Assembly: GCA_039819065.1 (NCBI GenBank)
Contig: JBCBSS010000034.1
Location: 1 to 54,238, forward strand
DNA length: 54,238 nucleotides
Source of the DNA: JBCBSS01 sp039819065
GTDB lineage: Bacteria; Bacteroidota; Bacteroidia; Cytophagales; Cyclobacteriaceae
Direction of reading: 5' to 3'
The notes beneath the pieces are model-generated. The model did no database searches, was not told where the DNA came from, and was given only the letters and a program-made list of their open reading frames with translations. Positions 42,336 through 50,018 of the stretch are shown piece by piece; position 1 is the stretch's first letter; each line of letters opens with the position of its first letter. The position numbers were made by a program, and so were the translations under genes.

Positions 42336-42923
42336 ATGCTTGAATTCCTGCTATCGATCGATCGCGAGGTCTTCCTCTTTTTGAATGGCCTGCATGCTTA
42401 CTGGCTCGACCCCATCATGGTTTGGATATCAGGTAAGGTGCTGTGGTACCCGCTCTACTTGTTCTTAATCATTTTGATCATCAGGGAATATAAGTGGAAG
42501 GCCATTCTCGTACTGGCATTGGTAGGTGTTTCAGTCGGGTTAGCCGACCAAATCACATCCGGCTTTATGAAACCGTTTTTTGAACGCTTTCGTCCATCCC
42601 ATGAACCTACGCTGGCAGGATTGGTACACTTGGTCAATGGCTATAAAGGTGGCCGTTTTGGCTTTGCTTCATCCCATGCGGCCAATTCCTTTGCCGTAGC
42701 TACTTTCATCTTTTTGTCATTGAGGCATAGACACCAATGGCTCAAATGGCTTTTCTTATGGGCTTTAGTCGTTTCCTACAGCAGAATTTATCTAGGTGTA
42801 CATTATCCCGGTGATATTATCGTTGGAGGATTGATTGGGAGGGGTGTAGGATGGCTGGTCTACAGGATTAAAGCACCTGTTGAGAACTTGATTGATAGGC
42901 TAAACAAATTAAGAATGAACTAA
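42336..42923 (+). CDS. PAP2-family membrane phosphatase
   Basis: The 195-aa protein has about five membrane helices and the three phosphatase motifs: KPFFERFRP (79-87), SSHAANS (112-118, His114) and SRIYLGVHYPGD (149-160, catalytic His156). Members remove phosphate from undecaprenyl pyrophosphate or phosphatidate-type lipids on the outer face of the inner membrane. It starts 3 bp after hemF, so the two share a transcript without an obvious functional link. Confidence 0.92.
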   Translation: MLEFLLSIDREVFLFLNGLHAYWLDPIMVWISGKVLWYPLYLFLIILIIREYKWKAILVLALVGVSVGLADQITSGFMKPFFERFRPSHEPTLAGLVHLVNGYKGGRFGFASSHAANSFAVATFIFLSLRHRHQWLKWLFLWALVVSYSRIYLGVHYPGDIIVGGLIGRGVGWLVYRIKAPVENLIDRLNKLRMN

Positions 42924-42964
42924 AACAACTATGATTTGATGAAAATCTTAAGGAAATATATAAT

Positions 42965-43948
42965 TCAACTTAACCTCTTCTTGATCTCATGAATAAAGCT
43001 AACATGTGGATATGCTTCTCTAGCCTCGCTAATGAGTATCTTACGATTTAATTCACCCGAAATAATTTTAAGGAATTGTTTTATTAACTCAAGACTCCAC
43101 GATTTATTAGGGTCAAGAATAGCATATCCTATTGATGGAACTCCATCCACAACTCCACTTTTTAGTCTTTTAAGAAACTTCAAACCAGAATTCTGAATTG
43201 CTAATTCAAATTTATCCAAACTGGATTTCAAACTTTGTCCTAATGTAAAGCTGACATAATGATTATAATCTTCATAAGAGCCATCTTTAAGTGACACATA
43301 ACAATCACCTAAAAATTGACGTAACCAACTTACATACTCTAATCTCTCACTCTTAAATCTATCCCTAATCTCTAGAATTACTTCATGATCCTCAGAATAT
43401 ATATTTGGAAGCATGAAATTGATACCTGACATGGCTAAAAAAATTAAAAGATTTTCCGGCGTAATCGATTTCAAATTATTCCAGTAAAGTTTGTTAAGTA
43501 TTGGGTCGTTTGAAACAAAAATATGGTCGTCATTAATGTCCGGTGCTATTACTGCCATCGCTTCCTTAACAGATTGATATTCGACGTCTAAATTGTAGGG
43601 ACTAGCTTTGTTAACATATTTGCCTTTAACCAAATACCCTCTACGCCGATCTGGCATTGACTGTATAAAAACACGTAAGTCACGATCATTAAGCAGATTA
43701 TAATTGGTCCTAACTGCTGCCAAGAATTGATAAAAACCTATATCAAAGCGAAGGGCCTTTTCGGACGCGGGAGAGTATATTGAGATTTCATTTGCCATTA
43801 AACTTGCCGCAAATTTTACCCTTTTCCAATTTTCTGTACTCTCATCCAAGTACCTAGTTTTCCAGTCAGGATCTACATCATAATGAAGAGATAAATTATC
43901 CAGTTCCGAAACGTGGTAATCCAATGACTCACTTAAGACTATTTTCAT
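42965..43948 (-). CDS. Orphan 327-aa protein, AT-rich
   Basis: This soluble alpha-rich protein has no signal peptide or membrane helix. It contains 'SMPDRRRGYLVKGKYVN' near residue 100 and many charged helices ('EVILEIRDRFKSERLEYVSWLRQFLGDCY'). The coding sequence is clearly more AT-rich than the flanking hemF and riboflavin synthase genes, which suggests recent acquisition. It lies between core metabolic genes and is not obviously part of either operon. I do not recognise the family; a defence or phage-derived role is conceivable but unsupported. Confidence 0.6.
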   Translation of the reverse strand: MKIVLSESLDYHVSELDNLSLHYDVDPDWKTRYLDESTENWKRVKFAASLMANEISIYSPASEKALRFDIGFYQFLAAVRTNYNLLNDRDLRVFIQSMPDRRRGYLVKGKYVNKASPYNLDVEYQSVKEAMAVIAPDINDDHIFVSNDPILNKLYWNNLKSITPENLLIFLAMSGINFMLPNIYSEDHEVILEIRDRFKSERLEYVSWLRQFLGDCYVSLKDGSYEDYNHYVSFTLGQSLKSSLDKFELAIQNSGLKFLKRLKSGVVDGVPSIGYAILDPNKSWSLELIKQFLKIISGELNRKILISEAREAYPHVSFIHEIKKRLS

Positions 43949-44021
43949 GTCAACCTAATTATCTGGCTTGTTACTGACTATAAAAATAGATTTTCTTGAT
44001 AAAATATAATTAAAATTATAC

Positions 44022-44606
44022 TTAATCTTTGAACAACCGCTTCACATACTTACCGATAATATCGAATTCTAGATTGACGGTATCTCCTACTTTGAGGTTG
44101 TGCATGTTGGTGTGTTCGTAGGTATAGGGTATAATCGCTACAGTGAATTTACCCTCCGCTGAATTGAAGCAAGTAAGGCTGATGCCGTTGATACAGATTG
44201 AGCCTTTTTCCACCGTCACGTTGCCTTGAGAAGGGTTGTATTCAAAATCAAAGAGCCAACTCCCCTCTTCTTCTTTAATACCAACACAAGTACCGATTTG
44301 ATCTACATGTCCTTGTACAATGTGACCATCAAAGCGGCCGTTGTTGAGCATGCATCGCTCAATGTTAATACCATCTCCTACCTCTAATTGGCCTAGGTTC
44401 GTTTTTTCGAGCGTCTCGTTGATAGCAGTGACCTTATAGCCTGCATCACCTACCTCTGTGACGGTAAGACATATACCATTGTGCGCAACACTTTGATCAA
44501 CTTTCAGCTCTGAAGTTACAGCACTTTTAATTTCGAAATGTTTGTTTGTTCCCTCCGATTCGATTGATACAATCTCTCCTAACGTTTCAATTATTCCGGT
44601 AAACAT
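44022..44606 (-). CDS. ribE: Riboflavin synthase, alpha chain
   Basis: The 194-aa enzyme dismutates two 6,7-dimethyl-8-ribityllumazine molecules to riboflavin. It shows the internal duplication typical of the family: 'MFTGIIETLGEI' and 'NGICLTVTEV' in the first half, 'FDGHIVQGHVDQIG' and 'GSICINGISLTC' in the second. The frame is open to 44645, but the conserved N-terminus begins at ATG 44606. The region 44607-44918 upstream is AT-rich, without visible genes. Confidence 0.95.
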   Translation of the reverse strand: MFTGIIETLGEIVSIESEGTNKHFEIKSAVTSELKVDQSVAHNGICLTVTEVGDAGYKVTAINETLEKTNLGQLEVGDGINIERCMLNNGRFDGHIVQGHVDQIGTCVGIKEEEGSWLFDFEYNPSQGNVTVEKGSICINGISLTCFNSAEGKFTVAIIPYTYEHTNMHNLKVGDTVNLEFDIIGKYVKRLFKD

Positions 44607-44918
44607 AAGACTCAATTGGTTTTTACTTCTTCTACAACAAAGCAAAACCTTTTATGTCACACCTCTTAATACAATTGAAAAATTTATGACCTGAAAATCG
44701 GTAATTCGTATCTGCTACTTTACATAGATTTATATCAGGTTTGTAAACACATCTTCTAATAGGTTGAGATCGGTTTACTTAGCTAAGGCTCCGTACATAA
44801 AAGGAAGGCTTAACTGGCTTAATCAGTTGATTTAGTTGACTTTAAAGCAGCACAATTGTCATACTTTTTACCTATATTAAAAGATAATTTTTTAGGTTGG
44901 CTTTAAATTTTTTAAGAT

Positions 44919-46400
44919 ATGAATAGATACGATCTTGTTGTTATTGGTGGGGGGCCGTCCGGTTATGCCGCAGCCATGCGGGCCATGGATTTTAAGAAAA
45001 AAACTTTATTGATTGAGCGTAGGGAATTGGGCGGTGCAGGTGTTACAAATGGTGCATTATCATCTAAAACCTGGTGGGAAATCTCCAGAGAAACGGCTCA
45101 GTTCCGAAAGCATTTAAAGCGATTTAACCTTGAATATCCAGAAGTGAGTTTTGCCGAAATCAAAAGTGAGGTCAGCAGGGCCATCGGTGAGCGTAAAACC
45201 CTGCTTTCCGAGCACATGGATATGCTCAATTCATCCGTCTATTCTGACTTACTACATTTTAAGCAGGGTTCTGCCAAGATCGTTGATCAACATCATGTCG
45301 AAATAGCGAATAATGGAGATACGGAAGTAGTAGAAGCAGATTACATCATTCTAGCTACCGGAAGTAGCCCCAGGAAATTGCCGGAAATACCGATAGACGA
45401 GAAAATTGTGATGACCAGTGATGGCATTGAGCAGATGGCTGATTTCCCCGAAAGCATGGTGATCATGGGAGCCGGGGTCATCGGTTGCGAATTCGCTACC
45501 ATCTTTTCTGGCTTCGGCAAAACCAAAGTCAACTTGATTGATAAAGGCGATAGAATCCTGCCTTTTGAGGATGAAGATGTCGTCAGAGTCATCGAACAAA
45601 ACCTGGAATCCAATGGCGTAACCATTCACCGGAATTCTCAACTGACGAAAATGGAGATAGTGGACGGGAAGGTGCGGTATGAATTAGAATACACGGACGG
45701 CCATAAGGAAGTATTTAATGTAGATAAAGCCTTAATTTCTATTGGTAGAATACCTAACTATACCAACCTTTGGGCTGACAATGTTGATATTGATCTTACC
45801 CCAAGAGGCATCAAAGATGACGATACGCAAACCACGGTGGACAACATCTACGCTGTGGGTGACCTTACTGCCGATATCGCTTTGGTCAATGTGGGTGAAT
45901 TAGAAGGCCGACACGCTGTTGAACGAATATATGGCAACCCTGACAGGCCTCTTATCTATGAAAATATCTCCACCATCATGTTCCTCAATCCTGAGGTAGC
46001 CGGGGTGGGATTAAACGAGACGCAAGCCAAGGCCAAAGGGATGGATTACAAGGTAGCTTGCCTCAATTATGGTTGCATTCCAAGAGCCATAGCCAAGCGT
46101 AATACACAAGGGTTTATCAAGCTTCTGGTCACAGATGATCAGGAGATGAAAATTCTAGGTATGCGTGTGGTAGGTAATCATGCCTCTAGCGCTATACAAG
46201 CGGTAGCACTACTGATTTCCATGAACAAGGGCATTGAGGAATTGGCAGAATGCGTACACCCTCACCCTTCTATCACAGAGGGTATTCAGGAGTGTGTCCG
46301 CATGCTACTTGGTAAATCCATGTTCAAACCCGATGCTTTGAGAGACAAACTACTCCTACGCACCTGCAAGAATGGTGTGTATGAGGATATCCTGTTTTAG
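44919..46400 (+). CDS. Lipoamide-dehydrogenase-like flavoprotein without redox cysteines
   Basis: The 493-aa protein has the complete E3/pyridine-nucleotide-disulfide reductase fold: FAD motif GGGPSGYAAA (10-19), NAD motif 'MVIMGAGVIGCEFATIF' (about 185), 'ISIGRIPNYTN', FAD motif 'IYAVGDLTADIAL' and dimerisation domain with HPHPSITE (about 447-454). Where dihydrolipoamide dehydrogenase has GGTCLNVGCIPSK, this protein reads GGAGVTNGALSSK (38-50): both cysteines are replaced by Gly41 and Ala46. Disulfide exchange is therefore impossible. NAD(P)H-quinone reduction or transhydrogenation, as in Sth-like relatives, is the likely alternative. It is monocistronic. Confidence 0.85.
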   Translation: MNRYDLVVIGGGPSGYAAAMRAMDFKKKTLLIERRELGGAGVTNGALSSKTWWEISRETAQFRKHLKRFNLEYPEVSFAEIKSEVSRAIGERKTLLSEHMDMLNSSVYSDLLHFKQGSAKIVDQHHVEIANNGDTEVVEADYIILATGSSPRKLPEIPIDEKIVMTSDGIEQMADFPESMVIMGAGVIGCEFATIFSGFGKTKVNLIDKGDRILPFEDEDVVRVIEQNLESNGVTIHRNSQLTKMEIVDGKVRYELEYTDGHKEVFNVDKALISIGRIPNYTNLWADNVDIDLTPRGIKDDDTQTTVDNIYAVGDLTADIALVNVGELEGRHAVERIYGNPDRPLIYENISTIMFLNPEVAGVGLNETQAKAKGMDYKVACLNYGCIPRAIAKRNTQGFIKLLVTDDQEMKILGMRVVGNHASSAIQAVALLISMNKGIEELAECVHPHPSITEGIQECVRMLLGKSMFKPDALRDKLLLRTCKNGVYEDILF

Positions 46401-46518
46401 TAGTCGTTAGTATTGGGTAGTTCGTATTGAGTAAGTGGTATATCATGTATCAACTAACTGCTCCGACAGTCATTCTGGGCAGCAACTTATTGGCTAGTAA
46501 GTACAATCTGAATTAAAA

Positions 46519-46550
46519 GGTGCAAGCCAGATGTTACCATCTGGCGCTTT
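46519..46550 (-). repeat. GNRA-hairpin repeat, copy 1
   Basis: On the minus strand the hairpin reads GCCAGATG-GTAA-CATCTGGC followed by TTGCAC. It is the same element as the plus-strand copies at 46605, 46907 and 46952. Confidence 0.6.
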
Positions 46551-46604
46551 CGACTAAGAAATCATAATATGGAAAAGAGGCTGAATCGGTCAGGCCCTGG
46601 TCTT

Positions 46605-46634
46605 AGACCGCCAGGTGGAAACACCTGGCTACAC
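46605..46634 (+). repeat. GNRA-hairpin repeat, copy 2
   Basis: AGACC, then GCCAGGTG-GAAA-CACCTGGC, then TACAC. The stem differs from copy 1 by paired (compensatory) changes. Confidence 0.6.
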
Positions 46635-46792
46635 GTTAACACCAGGCCAAAAATTCACTTGAATAGCACTACCAAGAAGTCAACCACTACATTATCTTTA
46701 GTATACTTTCCATAGCCTATAAGATTCCTTCTGAATGACCGTGATGGTCGGTTTGTCACTTAGCCGCTACTCATAGTATCAAATCACTCCTG

Positions 46793-46823
46793 TCATTGCG
46801 AGGAGGAACGACGAAGCAATCCT
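46793..46823. repeat. GTCATTGCGAGGAGG repeat
   Basis: TGTCATTGCGAGGAGGAACG followed by ACGAAGCAATC, a dispersed intergenic element common in bacterial genomes of this kind. The ends GATTGC and GCAATC can pair. Confidence 0.5.
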
Positions 46824-46866
46824 GGCACTATGAAATGGCAGTGACCGATTAACAACTGCTTACAAT

Positions 46867-46895
46867 AGGTGCAAGCCAGATGTTACCATCTGGCG
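46867..46895 (-). repeat. GNRA-hairpin repeat, copy 3
   Basis: Identical in its hairpin to copy 1 (minus strand, GTAA loop). It pairs with the plus-strand copy that begins 12 bp downstream, forming an inverted doublet like the one formed by copies 1 and 2. Confidence 0.6.
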
Positions 46896-46906
46896 TTCTT
46901 GCTCAA

Positions 46907-46982
46907 AGACCGCCAAGTGGAAACACTTGGCTACACTTCTGTAAAGCTTAGAGACCGCCAGGTGGAAACACCTGGCTGCACG
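46907..46982 (+). repeat. GNRA-hairpin repeat, copies 4 and 5
   Basis: GCCAAGTG-GAAA-CACTTGGC (from 46907) and GCCAGGTG-GAAA-CACCTGGC (from 46952), each preceded by AGACC and followed by TACAC or TGCAC. No gene is present in 46401-47030. Confidence 0.6.
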
Positions 46983-47030
46983 CTAACCACCGAGTGGTTT
47001 TCCTAATTGGTAGAGTTCCCTAAACCAACG

Positions 47031-47720
47031 CTAATCATAAAAAACAGCAATGTCATCAAGCGGCTTGCGCTCTAGTTTTGGTACATATACCTCTTCGGCG
47101 GGGTAACCGACTGGTATCAGCAAAAACGGCCTTTCATTGGATGGCCTATCGAGAATTTTAGTCAAGAAGTTCATAGGACTTGGTGTATGGGTAAGTGCTA
47201 CAAGTCCAGCATCGTGAATAGCAGCCAGTAAAAAGCCACTGGCTAAACCAATTGATTCATTGACGTAGTAGTTATTAGACTTATCACCACTTTCCTCTAA
47301 ATCGTAGGCTTTCTTGAAAACGATGATCAAATAAGGGGCAATTTCTAAAAAGGGTTTATGCCAATCCGTGCCGATCGGTTTTAGCGCATCTTTCCACTCA
47401 TCGCTCATACGTCCGTTGTAGCTGTCGTACTCTTCTTTTTCGGCCGCTTCCCTGATCTTCTTCTTGATTTCAGGATTAGAGACTACACAAAATGTCCAGG
47501 GCTGTTTATGCGCCCCTGACGGTGCAGTGGATGCTGACAAAAGTATGTTGTTGATCAGTTCACGAGGAACAGGTTTATCAGAAAAGTCCCTTACAGACCT
47601 TCTGGTATCCAACCATTCGTGAAATGCCTTGCTTCTTCGCGTCGCTTCTTCAGGGCCAAAAGTTTCCTTTATGTATAGTTCATGCTCGAACCCATTGATA
47701 TCCTTAGTCGATGCCGCCAT
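47031..47720 (-). CDS. Nitroreductase-family FMN enzyme
   Basis: The 229-aa protein has the nitroreductase fold: 'TRRSVRDFSDKPVPRE' with the FMN phosphate-binding Arg pair near residue 38, 'STAPSGAHKQPWTFCVV', 'ESIGLASGFLLAAIHDAGLVALTHTPSP' and 'PFLLIPVGYPAEE'. The N-terminal extension and the 'APSGAHKQPW' motif resemble the iodotyrosine-deiodinase (IYD) subgroup. It is probably cytosolic and NAD(P)H-dependent; the substrate is unknown. It is monocistronic. Confidence 0.9.
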   Translation of the reverse strand: MAASTKDINGFEHELYIKETFGPEEATRRSKAFHEWLDTRRSVRDFSDKPVPRELINNILLSASTAPSGAHKQPWTFCVVSNPEIKKKIREAAEKEEYDSYNGRMSDEWKDALKPIGTDWHKPFLEIAPYLIIVFKKAYDLEESGDKSNNYYVNESIGLASGFLLAAIHDAGLVALTHTPSPMNFLTKILDRPSNERPFLLIPVGYPAEEVYVPKLERKPLDDIAVFYD

Positions 47721-48214
47721 GTTGATCTACTTATTTGATCAAATGTAAACAATAAATTGATTTTGATTTGATACCTAAACAGCTAATCAGTGAACTTGTT
47801 AGCGGCGAAGTAGATGTTGAAAAAGAAAAAGCCACCGTTGTGGGGTGGCTTTTTCAGTTAAGGGTCGGGAGCAAAATTTAACAGTTCCTGCTTGCACAGG
47901 ACTTATTAACAGAAACAGGTTCTTATTGCTATTGATCACATTCCGTTGAATGCGATGATTACAATACCTGCGAATGATCTTTCAATCATTCTATGTCAGG
48001 AAGTTACGTTAACATATCCTTCAAGTGTGTTAAATTTTAACTTGACTATTAAATTCTTATCCAAATCTTTATTGAAAAGCCAAAATGGCCTTAAATATCT
48101 GAAGGAAAGGCAGTTGAACCTACCTCTCGAACAGGAATAAGACCATTACAATTAAGTTGGGAAATCACTAAGACATGAGTATCAAAGTGGTGTTAAGACT
48201 AGGAACCAGTCAGG
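47721..48214. other. Intergenic stretch with one terminator
   Basis: Apart from the hairpin at 47826-47854, nothing clear is visible. A 64-codon frame at 47946-48140 has a composition that does not look like a real protein and no family, so I do not call it a gene. Confidence 0.4.
47826..47854. terminator. Bidirectional intrinsic terminator
   Basis: AAAAAGCCACC (47826-47836) pairs perfectly with GGTGGCTTTTT (47844-47854) around a seven-base loop, with A and T runs on the two sides, so it can stop transcription in both directions. It lies between the nitroreductase promoter region and the end of the OmpL47-type gene. Confidence 0.8.
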
Positions 48215-49981
48215 TCATTCTACCCTAAACTCTATGGTACCTTTGTCTTCATTGCCTAGATAATCAAGTGCACGAAAATGCACCTTCAAATTACTATTCT
48301 GCTTAAAGCCCTTAATAGCACCAGTGTAAAGTTTTTCGCTGCTACTGCCTTCAAATGAATAATACATTTTATTGTATCCTACACGATTATCTACAGCAGA
48401 TAAGAAGAGGGCCACATTATTAGAATAAACCTTCATCGGTTTGCCTTCTACCGCCGTTTCCGTAATGGGTTCAATACTCAAGGTGGGTATGATCTTGGGG
48501 CCTTTCATATCTACCACAAACAAAAACTCCTTCTTATTGGTGTTGTTCACATTGTCATAGCCGGTAATCTCTACCGTCATCATGCCTTCATTGGATAGGT
48601 TGAACGGCTTTTGATAGGTAGTCTCCGTACCACCATTTATCTTGTAAGTAATCTTAGAAACACCTGATTCACGGTCACTGGCAAAGAGCTTCACTTCAGT
48701 TTTAGAACTGATGAATATGGTATCTTTCCTGGTGTACTTCGGCCCAGAATAACTATGGCTAAGCGATGGTCCGGTAAGATCCAGATAAGGTATGGAAATG
48801 TTACCGCTGTTAGAGGCAGCCGCTTTGTTTTTATTGCTATTCCCTACTTTGTCAACTGCATAGTATCTCACACTATAATTACCGGCGCCGCCCTGCAAGG
48901 TAAATGGCTTCTCATATTTCTCATAAGACTTCCCATTTACCGAGTAGAATATCTCATCCACACCGGCCTTATTGTCTATCGCAACCAATTTGATTTGTGC
49001 TCTGCCGGAGGAGAATTGCTTACCACCGGTGGTAACGAAGCTATCCCCGATCATCTCAGAGCTTACCATGGGAGCTGACTTATCCACAAAGAATGTCAGT
49101 TCCTTGGGCTCTTCCTTATTACCATTCTTGTCGATACTATAGTAAGTGAGTTTGTGTTCACCTTCCTTGAGATAGCTTGCAGATATTGGATATTTGTAGG
49201 TACTCTCCGCTCTACCATCCAGACTCACCATCGTCTTGGATAAACCCGAACCTTCGTCCGTTGCGCTCAACACGATCTTACCTCTGGAGGAAACCACGTT
49301 TTGCCCTGGCGCGAAACTTCCGTCGTAAGATTGAGCGGTCACAGGAGCGGTCAAATCGGTTTGAATGATGGCCTCCTTAATTTCCTCCGCATTGCCCACG
49401 TTGTCAACAGCATAATATTTTAAGTTGTACTCCTTCTCACTGCTCAAACTGATTGGTGAAGAATAAGATTGAAATGCTCCCCCATCTAAGCTGTAGAATA
49501 CCTGCTCGACACCAGAGGTCTTATCACTTGATGCTAAAGTCACTTGCAAATTCTGACCAGCATATACCTTACCATCGCTGCGATATGTGGTGGCATCGCC
49601 ATAACTGACAGCTGTCTTGGGGGATTTACTATCGGAGAATACCTCCCAAAGTATCTCCACTTTCGGCTCTACCGTACGGCCGGTTTCTTTGTCGACTGCC
49701 CAACGTGTCCTGATGTAGTTCGCCCCCTCCGTATCGAAATAATAAGGCTCTGTATATCTCGCATAGGCCGGAAGCCCCTTCAGGGTGACCGATTTATCAG
49801 CGCTTTGCGGATCGGAACTTAATTGTATGTATACCGGCAAGGCCTTGTTCCAATACACTTTCCCATCTTCACCGACATAAGTTTTTTTTGGATGTTCCTT
49901 GGGTTGCTGCCCCATGGATATGGCTGGCATCATAAAGCTAAATGCTATAAGATGAGCGCAAAAAATTTTGTAACGCTTCAT
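48215..49981 (-). CDS. Secreted OmpL47-type repeat protein
   Basis: The 588-aa protein has a signal peptide (1-24, ending SMGQQ). After an N-terminal block (30-125), five tandem domains of about 90 residues each share the pattern 'SGVxxxxYSLDG...Y..PI.L..EG.YxLxYYAVDxxGNxE', the OmpL47/chitobiase-C-terminal-like Ig fold. There is no lipobox and no C-terminal sorting domain. It probably stays in the periplasm or binds the surface as an adhesive protein. The SpoIIE phosphatase gene lies 37 bp upstream on the same strand, so the two may be co-transcribed. Confidence 0.8.
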   Translation of the reverse strand: MKRYKIFCAHLIAFSFMMPAISMGQQPKEHPKKTYVGEDGKVYWNKALPVYIQLSSDPQSADKSVTLKGLPAYARYTEPYYFDTEGANYIRTRWAVDKETGRTVEPKVEILWEVFSDSKSPKTAVSYGDATTYRSDGKVYAGQNLQVTLASSDKTSGVEQVFYSLDGGAFQSYSSPISLSSEKEYNLKYYAVDNVGNAEEIKEAIIQTDLTAPVTAQSYDGSFAPGQNVVSSRGKIVLSATDEGSGLSKTMVSLDGRAESTYKYPISASYLKEGEHKLTYYSIDKNGNKEEPKELTFFVDKSAPMVSSEMIGDSFVTTGGKQFSSGRAQIKLVAIDNKAGVDEIFYSVNGKSYEKYEKPFTLQGGAGNYSVRYYAVDKVGNSNKNKAAASNSGNISIPYLDLTGPSLSHSYSGPKYTRKDTIFISSKTEVKLFASDRESGVSKITYKINGGTETTYQKPFNLSNEGMMTVEITGYDNVNNTNKKEFLFVVDMKGPKIIPTLSIEPITETAVEGKPMKVYSNNVALFLSAVDNRVGYNKMYYSFEGSSSEKLYTGAIKGFKQNSNLKVHFRALDYLGNEDKGTIEFRVE

Positions 49982-50018
49982 TTTACTTGGGTTTAAATAG
50001 GTGAACTTAAAAAGTACG

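Noticed and set aside
47946..48140. 64-codon open frame
   Set aside because: No family, no leader, and a composition typical of AT-rich noncoding DNA.
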